Source: Roseiarcus sp963770275 (GTDB lineage Bacteria; Pseudomonadota; Alphaproteobacteria; Rhizobiales; Beijerinckiaceae). From it: DNA of 64,000 nt. Shown piece after piece: positions 44,727 through 53,711 of this stretch. Numbering within the stretch: position 1 is the first letter of the stretch; each line of letters begins with the position of its first letter. The position numbers and the translations under genes are program-made. The stretch spans positions 1 to 64,000 of the forward strand of contig CAVYPD010000048.1 of assembly GCA_963770275.1 (NCBI GenBank), given 5' to 3'. The notes below the pieces were generated by a model. It was not told the origin of the DNA. It searched no databases and saw only the letters and a program-made list of their open reading frames with translations.

Positions 44727-47262
44727 ATGAACGTCTTGCCCGTCGAACCCGGAAACGCGAAAGCTCTCGAATCTCGCGGAGCCGCCCACGGCGCTGTAAC
44801 CATCGCGCTGTCCGAGATTTCGAAGCATTATGCTGGCGTCGCAGCGCTCACCGACGTGAGTGTCGAGTTCTATGCTGGTGAGGTTCACGCCGTTCTTGGA
44901 GAGAACGGGGCAGGCAAGTCGACTCTTATGGGCGTCATTTCGGGAGTGACGCAACCGGATGCCGGCGAAATCGAATTCGAGGGCCGCCGGACGCCTCCGA
45001 TGTCTCCTGAAATGGCTGCTGCGCTCGGAATTTCGATTTCCTATCAGCACCCCGCCATCCTCGAGGATTTGTCGGTGGTCGAAAATCTCCAGGTCGCGCT
45101 GCCGCGATCGGTGTTCGAAGGCCGACCGGCTCGTGACGTCGCAAGTGAGATGCTGGGCGCCATTGGTCTTGAGGTCCCGCTCCGCGCGCGCGGCGACTCG
45201 CTGACGGTCGGGCAGAAGCAACTGCTCGAGATTGCAAAAGCCTTGGCGATGCGGCCCAAGGTGCTGATTCTCGACGAGCCGACAGCTTCGCTCGACCGGG
45301 AGTCGACCGAATTGCTGTTCGACCGCATTCGCGCGGTGGTCAAGGCTGGAACGTCGGTCATCTACATTACTCATCGTCTCGCGGAGGTCCGCCAAATCGC
45401 GCATCGCGTCACGGTGTTGAGAGACGGCCGCGTGCGCGGTGGGGCGCCGGTGACCGACGTGACGGATCAAGACCTGTTGAGAATGATCGTCGGTCGCGCG
45501 CTCGGATCGACGTTTCCGCCGAAGGCGGAGGGCGTTTCGAAAGAAGTCAATTTGTCCGTTCAGGCTCTGTGCGGAGGAAAATTCAAGGATGTGACCTTCG
45601 ACGTTTCGCGCGGACAAATCATCGGCGTTGCGGGAGTCGCGGGCAACGGTCAGTCCGAGTTGATGCGAGCGCTCGCGGGGCTTCAGCCTTCTCACGGTGA
45701 AGTCCGCCTGGCCGGGCGCACGCTTAAGCGTCATGAACTCTTGCGCGAAGCAGCGTTCATGCCGTCCGACCGGCTGACGGAAGGATTGGCGAGCGGTCTT
45801 ACGATTCGCGAGAACGCGTCCATGTCGGCGCTGGAGAAATTTGGCTCGCTCGGAATTGTCAGACGCAAGACGGAAGTCCGACACGTCACAAACACATTCC
45901 AGTCACTGGCCGTGAAGGCGGCGACCATTGAAGCGCGGGTCACATCGCTCTCGGGCGGCAATCAGCAGAAGGTTGTCCTGTCGCGCGCTCTCCTCGCCGA
46001 ACCAAGACTGATTCTGGCCGACGAACCGACTCAAGGTGTGGATGTCGGTGCCCGAGCCGAGATCTACCGCATTCTGCGCGAGATCACCGAGTTCGGGCAC
46101 ACCGATCGTCGTCAATTCCTCCGATGCAGCTGAACTCGAGGGGCTATGCGACAGGGTGGTCGTGCTCTCAAGGGGCCGTGTGGTTCGGACGCTCACCGGT
46201 GGCGATGTGACCGAAGCCAATATCGTCTCGGCGGCCGTTAGCGCTGAGCATCATGTCGATGCAGGAGAGGGCGATCGAGGAAGTGGAGACGCCGGGGCCC
46301 TAAGTGGCTGGCGACACTTCCTGCAGACGGATAACGCTCCCGCCGTTCCTCTTGCGATCGTCACCGTTCTCCTTGCGCTTTACGGCTACAGTCAGAATCC
46401 GAATTTCCTCTCGTCTTTCAACGTCTACAACACCCTCACCCTGGCGACGGCGCTCGGCTTTATCGGCCTCGGACAAACGATCGCGCTTCTGTTGGGCGGC
46501 GTCGATTTGTCGGTGGGGCCGCTGGCGGGGTTTCTGGTCGTCGTTGCGTCGTTTTTTGTGAATGACGGTCAGCCGTGGACGATGATCGCGGCGGGATTCC
46601 TGTTGATACTCATAGGGGCGATCGCCGTCGGCGCGATCAACGGCTGTCTCATTCGCTTTGCGAGTTTCACACCCATCGCTGCGACTCTAGCCATGTACAT
46701 TGGCTTGCAAGGGGTGAGTTTTCTTCTTCGAGACGTGCCGGATGGGTATATCAATGCGTCCGTCGTCGAAGTCATCACGGCGCAGATTGGGCCGATCCCG
46801 ATGGCCTTCATTGTTTTGGTTCTATGCGTCGCAGCCGCCGAGTACGCACTGCGGAATACGCGAGCGGGTTGGCAGCTTCGGGCGACGGGTTCGGATGAGG
46901 AGTCGGCGCGGCGTCTTGGCTTACGGATCGACCGGATCACCATTCTTGGCTACGTTGCTTGTGCGCTCTTCGCCGCTTTGGGGGCAGTGATGCTGATGGC
47001 TCAGATCGGCGTCGGAGACCCCCGACAGGGTGGAAACTACACCCTTTCGAGCATTACGGCGGTAGTGCTCGGCGGCACCAGTCTGAGAGGGGGCCGCGGC
47101 ACGTTCGTCGGGACCGCGATCGGCGCGCTGCTATTGACCGAAGTCCTGAGCGCTGTCGCATTTCTCGGGCTGTCGCAAACCTATCAATACGTCTTTCAAG
47201 GCGCGCTCATCCTTATCGCGGCCCTCATCTACTCGGCAGCGCGCGGGCGCGGACGCGCCTGA
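44727..47262 (+). CDS. CUT2 ABC importer ATPase-permease fusion (RbsA-RbsC in one polypeptide)
   Basis: About 845 codons. NBD1: Walker A GENGAGKST, SISYQHPAILEDLSVVENLQ, signature-like LTVGQKQLLEIAKALAM, ILDEPTASLDRESTELL, HRLAEVRQI. NBD2: GVAGVAGNGQSELMRALAGL, MPSDRLTEGLASG, LSGGNQQKVVLSRALL, LADEPTQGVDVGARAEIYRI. One frame change near 46098, after which a single uninterrupted frame runs from the NBD2 D-loop region (SSDAAELEGLCDRVVVLSRG) through a linker rich in Asp/Gly/Ala (about residues 505-535) into the complete permease: LGGVDLSVGPLAGFLVVVAS, NGCLIRFASFTPIAATLAMY, VVLGGTSLRGGRGTFVGTAI. The fusion is therefore genuine. It works with the free permease at 42564. Confidence 0.88.
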
Positions 47263-47879
47263 AAGCGGGCGGCGCGAGTGGGTAGCGGTGACGTCTGCCA
47301 AACGCCTTTCGCGATTTCACATGTCGATTTCGTTAGACTTGGTTTAATCCGTCTCTGCGGCGAGTCGCGACTCGGTCCGGTCGATCCGTTTGGGTTTTCT
47401 TGGCCCGTCGCCGTTTCGCTCTGAAAGCCCGCCCCATGAGGGTTGGATTGTCTTGGATTTCCTTGGATTCTCTCGTCCGGATCGAGACTTTTCAATGGGT
47501 TACGGGGCTTGAAGCGGCGAAAATTTTTTCTTGCGCTTTTTCCGTCGCGTTCGAAGCGCCGGGACGGGAGCTAGCATTTTGGCGTGCGGAACGGCCGGAT
47601 TGTTCATGGGCAAGCTTAACGTTGTTTCTGATTTTCTGCAAGAGATTGTCGTCCAAGCCGTTCCCTTTCGGACGCCTCAATCCAAAAGCAGCTCGATCTA
47701 GCGCCAGCGCGAATTGAGCCTTCAACTGAAGTCGATACATAGAGAACGGCGCCGCCTGGGTGAGGGGATGCCATCGCCTCGCCCAGCGTGGCTGACGCAA
47801 GAATCCATAATGATAAAACTGCGTGTTTCAGTCGGCGCGGCAATCCGTTAAATTGCGGACGGTCTTGAGGAACGCCTCT

Positions 47880-47983
47880 GAATGCCGCGACCTTGGGCGC
47901 GAACGCGCTTCGCGCGACGCTTGTGTTCCTTTCGTCCAGTTTCCTCCCACCTGCGCCCTGCGTTCGACGCAGGGCGTTTTTTT
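47880..47983 (+). ncRNA. Candidate trans-acting small RNA with C/U-rich anti-ribosome-site motif
   Basis: A C/U-rich single-stranded segment (GTTCCTTTCGTCCAGTTTCC then TCCCACC, 47928-47952) lies directly before a perfect terminator hairpin with seven T. Small RNAs of this shape, with CCUCC-type loops that pair with Shine-Dalgarno sequences, are common in Hyphomicrobiales and Rhodobacterales. The 5' end is a guess; a GC hairpin (GGGCGCGAACGCGC region) near 47896-47915 could form the first stem. No family is assigned. Confidence 0.4.
47954..47983 (+). terminator. Intrinsic terminator
   Basis: Perfect 10-bp stem CGCCCTGCGT (47954-47963) / ACGCAGGGCG (47967-47976) with loop TCG, followed by seven T (47977-47983). 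It is the only textbook rho-independent terminator I noticed in the window and lies about 690 bases after the nearest upstream gene, so it most likely ends a separate transcript. Confidence 0.85.
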
Positions 47984-48093
47984 CGCGGCCGGTCAGACAA
48001 GTCGCAAATTCCCATTTCGGTCAAAATCCTGGGTGCGCGGCGCCGTCGAAGGATGGTCTTGCTCACTCGAAGTTAGAAAAAGGAGGAAGCGCG

Positions 48094-48861
48094 ATGAAGC
48101 GCCTGGCTGACAAGGTTGCGATCGTCACCGGAGGTTCCCGTGGAATTGGCGGCGCGACCGTCAAGCGTTTCGTCGAAGAGGGCGCGAAGGTCGCGATCTT
48201 CGACGTGCTTAAGGACGAGGGCGAAGCGCTTGCCAAGGAGCTCCAGGGCAAGAGCTACGACGTCGTCTACCGCAATGTGGACATCACCAACGAGCGTGAG
48301 GTCGCCGACGCGGTGAGCGCCGTCGTGTCGAAATGGGGCAAGCTCGACATTCTGGTCAACAACGCCGCCATTCCCGGCGCGAACAAGTTCGCACATGAAA
48401 TGTCGGTCGAGGAGTGGGATCGCGTCTTCGCTGTGAACGTGAAGGGCAGCTTCCTCTGCACGAAATACGCTGTCGCGCCAATGATGAAGCAGAACGACGG
48501 CGCCATCGTGAATTTCTCCTCCATCTACGCGTTGATCGGCAACGACGACATCCCAGCCTATCACGCGACAAAGGGGGCGGTCCTCTCGATGACCCGGACG
48601 GACGCGATATGCTATGCGCGCAATGGGATTCGGGTGAACGCGGTCCATCCCGGCTCGACCATGACGGAGCTGTTCCTGAAGGCGGCGGAGACCTATCCGC
48701 GCGGGCGCCAGGCCTATCTCGACATGATGAAGGAGAAGCATCCGCTGCGGCTCGGCGAGCCTGTGGATGTGGCGAACTGCGTCCTCTTCCTCGCTTCAGA
48801 CGAAGCCCGTTTCGTCACGGGCACCAGTCTCATCATGGACGGCGGCTACACCGCCCAATAG
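48094..48861 (+). CDS. Short-chain dehydrogenase/reductase
   Basis: 255 intact residues. Seen: VAIVTGGSRGIGGATVKRFV, AIFDVLKDEG (Asp favouring NAD), VNNAAIPGANKFAHEMSVEE, NFSSIYALIGNDDIPAYHAT with YHATK active site, RVNAVHPGSTMTELFLKAAE and the end GTSLIMDGGYTAQ. ATG 48094 follows AAAGGAGGAAG, an excellent ribosome site; an in-frame extension upstream crosses the terminator region and is rejected. It opens the fifth importer cluster and probably acts on the imported sugar or polyol. Confidence 0.92.
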   Translation: MKRLADKVAIVTGGSRGIGGATVKRFVEEGAKVAIFDVLKDEGEALAKELQGKSYDVVYRNVDITNEREVADAVSAVVSKWGKLDILVNNAAIPGANKFAHEMSVEEWDRVFAVNVKGSFLCTKYAVAPMMKQNDGAIVNFSSIYALIGNDDIPAYHATKGAVLSMTRTDAICYARNGIRVNAVHPGSTMTELFLKAAETYPRGRQAYLDMMKEKHPLRLGEPVDVANCVLFLASDEARFVTGTSLIMDGGYTAQ

Positions 48862-48883
48862 TCGGCGGGGACGCCACGCCGAC
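48861..48883 (+). terminator. Intercistronic hairpin after the SDR gene
   Basis: Perfect 7-bp stem GTCGGCG (48861-48867) / CGCCGAC (48877-48883) with a 9-base loop, beginning at the last base of the stop codon. No T-run. It probably modulates the SDR to binding-protein expression ratio. Confidence 0.4.
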
Positions 48884-48950
48884 CGACGGACTGCGGGAAG
48901 AAATAAGTGTCTCGCCCTCTGACATAGAGGGTCACCCAGGGAGGTATGAC

Positions 48951-50105
48951 ATGAGGCTTTGGAACTGGAAGACCGTGGCGACCTGCATCGCTTTTGCGGC
49001 GTCGTCGATTGGGGTTGCTGCGGCTCAAGACGCGGACAAACGGGACGGATACCACGGCGCGCCGCGCACGGAGCTGTGGTCGCCCGTGCCGCTGCAATAT
49101 ACGGATACGATCAAATTCAAGAAGGCGCCGCCTTACGTCATAGGCTTTTCGAACGCGTCGGTCGACAACACCTGGAGACTGGCGCAGCTTCATTCCATTG
49201 AGGCCGCGGCGGCCAAGCACAAGGACGTCATCAAACAGCTGATCGTCACGGATGCGAACAACAATCCGTCGAAACAGGTCTCTGACGTTGAAGACTTGCT
49301 TCAGCGCGGCGTTGATATCTTGTTGGTAAGCGCCTCGAAGGCGGATGCTCTCGATCCTGTCGTGACGCGGGCGATGAAGAGCGGCGTTCCGGTGATCATG
49401 GTCGACCGGCGTGTGACGTCCGACAATTTCGTGAGCTTCGTCACCGCCTCCGACCAGGTGACCGGCCGCCTGTTCGCCCAGTGGCTGGTGGAGAAGCTCC
49501 ACGGCAAGGGCAACATCATCATGCTGCCCGGGCAAGCAGGCGCGAGCCCTGCGGAAATCCGGATCTCGGCGGCAAAATCGATCTTCTCCCAGTATCCGGA
49601 CATCAAGATCTTGGACATGCAGTACACCGATTGGAACCCAGCAAAGGCCAAGTCGATCGTTTCCGCGATGATCCAGAAGTACGGCGACAAGATCAACGGC
49701 GTCTGGAACGAACTCGGGCGTTCAAGGTGGCGGCTCGATCGAGGCGTTCGTAGCCGCTGGTTACAAGCCTGGAACGATCCCGCCGGTGACCTGCGCGGAC
49801 CTCAACGGCTGCCTCCGAATGGCGATCGAGAACAAGGCGCCGGTCCTCAACTTCGACTATCCGCCGGCTATGGGCGGGGCTGCGGTCGAACTCGCCTTGC
49901 AGGTGTTGTCAGGAGCCTCGGTGCCGAAGCTCTATTTCGTGAACTCGAACATCGTTGTTTCTAAAGGCGACGAAACGCCCTCCATCCGGGCGGACATGTG
50001 GGCGAGGATTATGTCCGCCTCGACAAGCCGATGGATCTGATCCTCTCGTCGGGCCTCGGGCCGGATTACGATCCCAAGACCTTCTCGGCCGACTATCCGA
50101 AGTAA
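48951..50105 (+). CDS. CUT2 sugar ABC importer periplasmic binding protein, frameshifted
   Basis: Seen: signal peptide (TVATCIAFAASSIGVAAAQD, cleavage after AAA), YVIGFSNASVDNTWRLAQLH, NNPSKQVSDVEDLLQRGVDI, VPVIMVDRRVTSDNFVSFVT, GKGNIIMLPGQAGASPAEIR, then after a frame change near 49715 SIEAFVAAGYKPGTIPPVTC and LNFDYPPAMGGAAVELALQV, and after another near 50003 a natural end DLILSSGLGPDYDPKTF with TAA at 50103-50105. About 385 residues. ATG 48951 has GGGAGG 5 bases upstream. It is followed by a strong hairpin and the ATPase gene. Confidence 0.85.
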
Positions 50106-50110
50106 CGTTG

Positions 50111-50146
50111 GGCTTGCCGGGCGTATGTCGTCGCACCCGGCAAGCC
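50111..50146 (+). terminator. Intercistronic hairpin after binding-protein gene
   Basis: Perfect 11-bp stem GGCTTGCCGGG (50111-50121) / CCCGGCAAGCC (50136-50146) with a 14-base loop, 5 bases after the stop and 33 bases before the ATPase start. No T-run; same geometry as 44652-44687. It probably raises the binding-protein to ATPase ratio. Confidence 0.6.
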
Positions 50147-50179
50147 GTCCCAGCGCCTTGAGGTTCCCAGAAGCCTCTT

Positions 50180-51694
50180 ATGGTTGTCGAAGTTAAGGCC
50201 ATTTCCAAGTCCTTCCCGGGCGTGCGATCGCTCGACCGGGTCGACTTTTCCGTTTCCACCGGCGAAGTGCGCGCGCTTGTGGGAGAGAACGGCGCCGGTA
50301 AGTCGACACTTATCAAGATCATTGCGGGGGCTTACACGCCCGACGAGGGTGAGCTTCTTTTCGACGGCGCGAATGTCAAGTGGTCGTCGCCGCATGAAGC
50401 GCAGGCGGCAGGCATCCACGTGATCTATCAGGAACTCGTGCTGTTCCCAGAAATGACGGTTGCGCAGAACATCTTTGTCAACAGACAACCGCGCAACAGC
50501 CTTCGTATGATCGACTATCGTGCGATGAAGGCGCGCGCGAAAGCGCTGCTCGGTGAGCTTGGCGCGCCAATCGACGTCGGCGAGAAGATCAAGCGACTGT
50601 CGGTGGCGGACCGCCAGATGGTCGAGATCGCACGCGCGCTCAATTCCGACGCCAAGCTGATCGTGTTCGACGAGCCGACGGCGGTGCTCGGCGGGCATGA
50701 GGTCGATCTACTGTTCGCTATCGTCCGCAGGCTCAAGCAGCGTGGCGTGGCGATCGTGTTCATCTCGCATCGTCTCGACGAGGTCTTCGAGATTGCCGAC
50801 AGCGTCACGGTGCTCAAAGACGGCAAGCTGGTCGGCTCCGTGCCCATCGACGCGGTCGATCGCAACAAGCTCGTCGCCATGATGATCGGCCGCAATCTCG
50901 CCGACATTTATCCGCCGAAGGCTCAGAAGGACGAGGTCGGAGAAGTCGCCGTGAAGGCGAAGGACGTGGTCGTCGGCGACCGCGTCAAGGGGGTGAGCTT
51001 CGAGGTCCGCAAGGGTGAAGTCCTCGGCTTGGCGGGCATGGTGGGCGCGGGAAGGACGGAGCTGGCCCATGCCGTGTTCGGCAGCCTGCCCTTAGATAGC
51101 GGCTCCGTTCGCCTTGTAGGACAAGCCGTGGCTAAGCCGTCGCCCGCCCGCTCGATCGCGGCGGGGCTTGGCTTTCTCACCGAGGACCGCAAGGGCGAGG
51201 GGCTCTTCATGCTCCTCGATCTCGCCGCTAACGTGACGGCGCCGGTTCTCGACACGGTGGGCGAGTCAATTCGGCTCGACCGGGCCGTCGAGAAGGATAT
51301 CGCCCGGAGACAGATCAGCGACTATTCCATTGCGGCGACCGGGCCGGAAGCGTCAGTCGCCAATCTTTCCGGAGGGAACCAGCAGAAGGTTCTTCTGGGC
51401 CGCTGGGTCGCTTCTTCGCGGACCGCCCTCATCCTCGACGAGCCGACCCGTGGAGTCGACGTCGGGGCAAAGGTCGAGATCTACCGGATCATTCGTCAGC
51501 TTGCGCGTCAGGGTCTTGCGATCATCATGATAAGCTCGGAACTGCCGGAAATCGTCGGCCTCTGCGATCGGGTCGTGGTTCTTTGTGAGGGACATAAAAC
51601 CGGCGAACTCGCTGGCCTGGAGATTACCGAAACTGCCGTCCTTCAATTGGCGGTGGCCCGGCGGGATGCAGTGAGTGCAGGGAGGAGCGCATGA
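50180..51694 (+). CDS. CUT2 sugar ABC importer ATPase (RbsA-like)
   Basis: 504 intact residues, normal length. NBD1: Walker A GENGAGKST near residue 37, VIYQELVLFPEMTVAQNIFV, signature-like LSVADRQMVEIARALN, VFDEPTAVLGGHEVDLL, HRLDEVFEIADS. NBD2: GMVGAGRTELAHAVFGSLPL, LTEDRKGEGLFMLLDLA, LSGGNQQKVLLGRWV, ILDEPTRGVDVGAKVEIYRI, SSELPEIVGLCDRVVVL. It ends by overlapping the permease start by 4 bases (ATGA), indicating translational coupling. Together with two permeases and the preceding binding protein it is the only CUT2 ATPase in the window that is both complete and undamaged. Confidence 0.95.
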   Translation: MVVEVKAISKSFPGVRSLDRVDFSVSTGEVRALVGENGAGKSTLIKIIAGAYTPDEGELLFDGANVKWSSPHEAQAAGIHVIYQELVLFPEMTVAQNIFVNRQPRNSLRMIDYRAMKARAKALLGELGAPIDVGEKIKRLSVADRQMVEIARALNSDAKLIVFDEPTAVLGGHEVDLLFAIVRRLKQRGVAIVFISHRLDEVFEIADSVTVLKDGKLVGSVPIDAVDRNKLVAMMIGRNLADIYPPKAQKDEVGEVAVKAKDVVVGDRVKGVSFEVRKGEVLGLAGMVGAGRTELAHAVFGSLPLDSGSVRLVGQAVAKPSPARSIAAGLGFLTEDRKGEGLFMLLDLAANVTAPVLDTVGESIRLDRAVEKDIARRQISDYSIAATGPEASVANLSGGNQQKVLLGRWVASSRTALILDEPTRGVDVGAKVEIYRIIRQLARQGLAIIMISSELPEIVGLCDRVVVLCEGHKTGELAGLEITETAVLQLAVARRDAVSAGRSA

Positions 51695-52669
51695 GCGCCG
51701 TGACGCGCGCCCTGCCGCGGACCGCGGCGGGGCAGGCGATACGTCAGATACCGGTATCCCTGCTGGTGGTGGTCGGGCTCATCGTACTTCTGCTAGTTAT
51801 CGGCACGATCGCGAGTCCGCGCTTTGCGAGCCTGAACAACTTCCTCAATGTTTTCCAGCAGTCGGCGGCGCTTGGATTCGTGAGCCTCGGCCAGACGATC
51901 GTCGTGCTGACAGGCGGCATCGACCTTTCCGTCGGGGCTACGATCTCGCTGACCTCGAACTTCGCCTCGGGCTGGATCGACGGCGATCCGAACATGGTTG
52001 TTCCGGTGGTCGTCGGCGTCGTCGCTGCTCGGCGCCGCGATCGGTTGTGTGAACGGAGCGCTCTCGCACTATCTCAGGGTGCATCCGCTGATCGTCACGC
52101 TGGGCATGGCGTCGATCCTCCAAGGATGCACGTTGCTCTATTCGCTGGCGCCGGTCGGCAAGGTCACCGACGACTTCGAGGCTTTCGCCTATGGGCGGAT
52201 TTTCGGCCTGTCCTACGGCGGCCTTGCGATGCTGGCGTTGTTCGCGTTGGTGGGGGTCTTCCTGCATCGGACGCGGACGGGCAATGCGATCTATGTCGTG
52301 GGCGGCGACCCGCGTGGCGCCCGGCTCCTCGGCGTGTCGGTCGCCCGCACCATGATGCTTGCTTACGCGCTGTCAGGCGCTTGCGCCGCGCTGACCGCCG
52401 TCTATCTCGTCAGCCGCATGGGCAGCGGCGACCCTTGGCGCGGCGATGGATTCGACCTCGCATCGATCACGCCTGTGGTCGTTGGCGGCACAGCGCTATC
52501 GGGCGGCCGCGGCGGACCGCTCGGGACGCTGCTCGGCGTCTATCTGATATCGCTGCTCAACAACATTCTGAATTTCATGGACGTCTCGACCTTCTATCAG
52601 TGGATCGTTCAGGGCCTCATCATCATCACGGCGGTGGCGATTCACGTCGAGAAGGGGAGGCGGACGTGA
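51691..52669 (+). CDS. CUT2 sugar ABC importer permease 1, frameshifted
   Basis: Seen: QIPVSLLVVVGLIVLLLVIG, LGQTIVVLTGGIDLSVGATI (canonical motif), a frame change near 52020, then LRVHPLIVTLGMASILQGCT, IYVVGGDPRGARLLGVSVAR and TPVVVGGTALSGGRGGPLGT before the last helices. Joined length about 326 residues. The start overlaps the ATPase stop and the stop TGA 52667-52669 overlaps the next permease start (GTGA). Two different permeases imply a heterodimeric channel. Confidence 0.88.
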
Positions 52670-53655
52670 GCGAGCCAATCTCCGGCGAGCTGCCGACGAA
52701 CCGCGTGGCCAGCGCGTTCCCGACCGGCCAGCTCCTGAGCAAATATGGGTTGCTCGGCTTTCTGGTTGCCAACGCCCTCGTTGTGTCCATCCTTTCGCCG
52801 GCGTTCCTGAAGCCGGAGAACATCGCCAATGTTCTCACCCAGGCGGCGCCCCTCGGCATCGTCGTGCTTGGGCAGACCTTCGTGTTGCTGGTCGGCGGCG
52901 TCGACCTGTCGGTCGCCTCGGTGATGGCGACCTCAGCCGTCATCGCGACCGGCTTCGCGGTTACCGACAACAGGATGGTCCCAGTCATATTCGCGACGGC
53001 AATCGCGCTCGGCGTGGTCGTCGGGCTGGTGAACGGCTTTCTGGTCGCCTGGCGCAACGTCTCGCCGTTCCTGGCGACGCTGGCGACGACCATCGTCCTG
53101 CAAGGCCTGCGCTTCCTCTATACGCAGGGCTCGACCGGAAGCACGCTCCCTCCCGCTTTCGCGCTGATGGGGGCAGGGCGATTTCTCGGTGTCCCGGTGA
53201 ATCTCATTGCCCTTGTCGTGCTTGCCGCGATTCTCGGCTTCGTCCTTCTGGTCTCCAAGTTCGGCCGCAAGATCTATCTGGTCGGCGGCAATGTGCGCGG
53301 CGCGATGCTAGTCGGCCTGTCGACCGACTGGATCATCATTGGGTGCTATGTGCTCTGTTCGGTCATCGCCGCAATCGCCGGCCTCTTCCTGGTTGGCTAT
53401 GTTGGCCAGGTCGATCAATGGACCGGCAAGGGTTACGAGCTGGACTCGATTGTGGCCGCTGTCATGGGCGGCGTCGCGATCACGGGAGGTCGCGGAAATG
53501 TCTTCGGCGCGCTGCTCGGGGTTCTGATCCTGGTCGTAATGTTCAACGCGGTAATTTTGCTCGGACTTCCCGTGCAGGTGCAGCTGATCCTGAAGGGCGT
53601 GATCGTGATCGCCGCTTCCGCGTTCTACTTGTCGGGAAGCTGGGAGCGGACCTGA
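52666..53655 (+). CDS. CUT2 sugar ABC importer permease 2
   Basis: 329 residues from GTG 52666. Seen: LLGFLVANALVVSILSPAFL, LGQTFVLLVGGVDLSVASVM (motif), NGFLVAWRNVSPFLATLATT, FGRKIYLVGGNVRGAMLVGL and AAVMGGVAITGGRGNVFGAL before the last helices. Intact. GGGGAGG lies 7 bases upstream of the start, inside the end of permease 1, so the two are translationally coupled. Confidence 0.9.
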   Translation: MSEPISGELPTNRVASAFPTGQLLSKYGLLGFLVANALVVSILSPAFLKPENIANVLTQAAPLGIVVLGQTFVLLVGGVDLSVASVMATSAVIATGFAVTDNRMVPVIFATAIALGVVVGLVNGFLVAWRNVSPFLATLATTIVLQGLRFLYTQGSTGSTLPPAFALMGAGRFLGVPVNLIALVVLAAILGFVLLVSKFGRKIYLVGGNVRGAMLVGLSTDWIIIGCYVLCSVIAAIAGLFLVGYVGQVDQWTGKGYELDSIVAAVMGGVAITGGRGNVFGALLGVLILVVMFNAVILLGLPVQVQLILKGVIVIAASAFYLSGSWERT

Positions 53656-53711
53656 CGGGCGGATGGCGGCGTGCGACGACGGCGCGGCACAGGAGAAAAC
53701 GAAGGAACGAC

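Larger units (their letters stand above)
47263..48093. other. Long non-coding gap containing a candidate small RNA
   Basis: 831 bases without a supported protein gene. Frames of up to about 105 codons occur but lack family features and ribosome sites. The right part holds a strong intrinsic terminator at 47954-47983 that ends no known gene, suggesting a small RNA (next entry). The last 30 bases contain AAAGGAGGAAG for the SDR at 48094. Confidence 0.5.

Noticed and set aside
44598..45884. Minus-strand open frame of 428 codons opposite the ATPase half of the fusion gene
   Set aside because: No family features; the plus strand carries all Walker and signature motifs.
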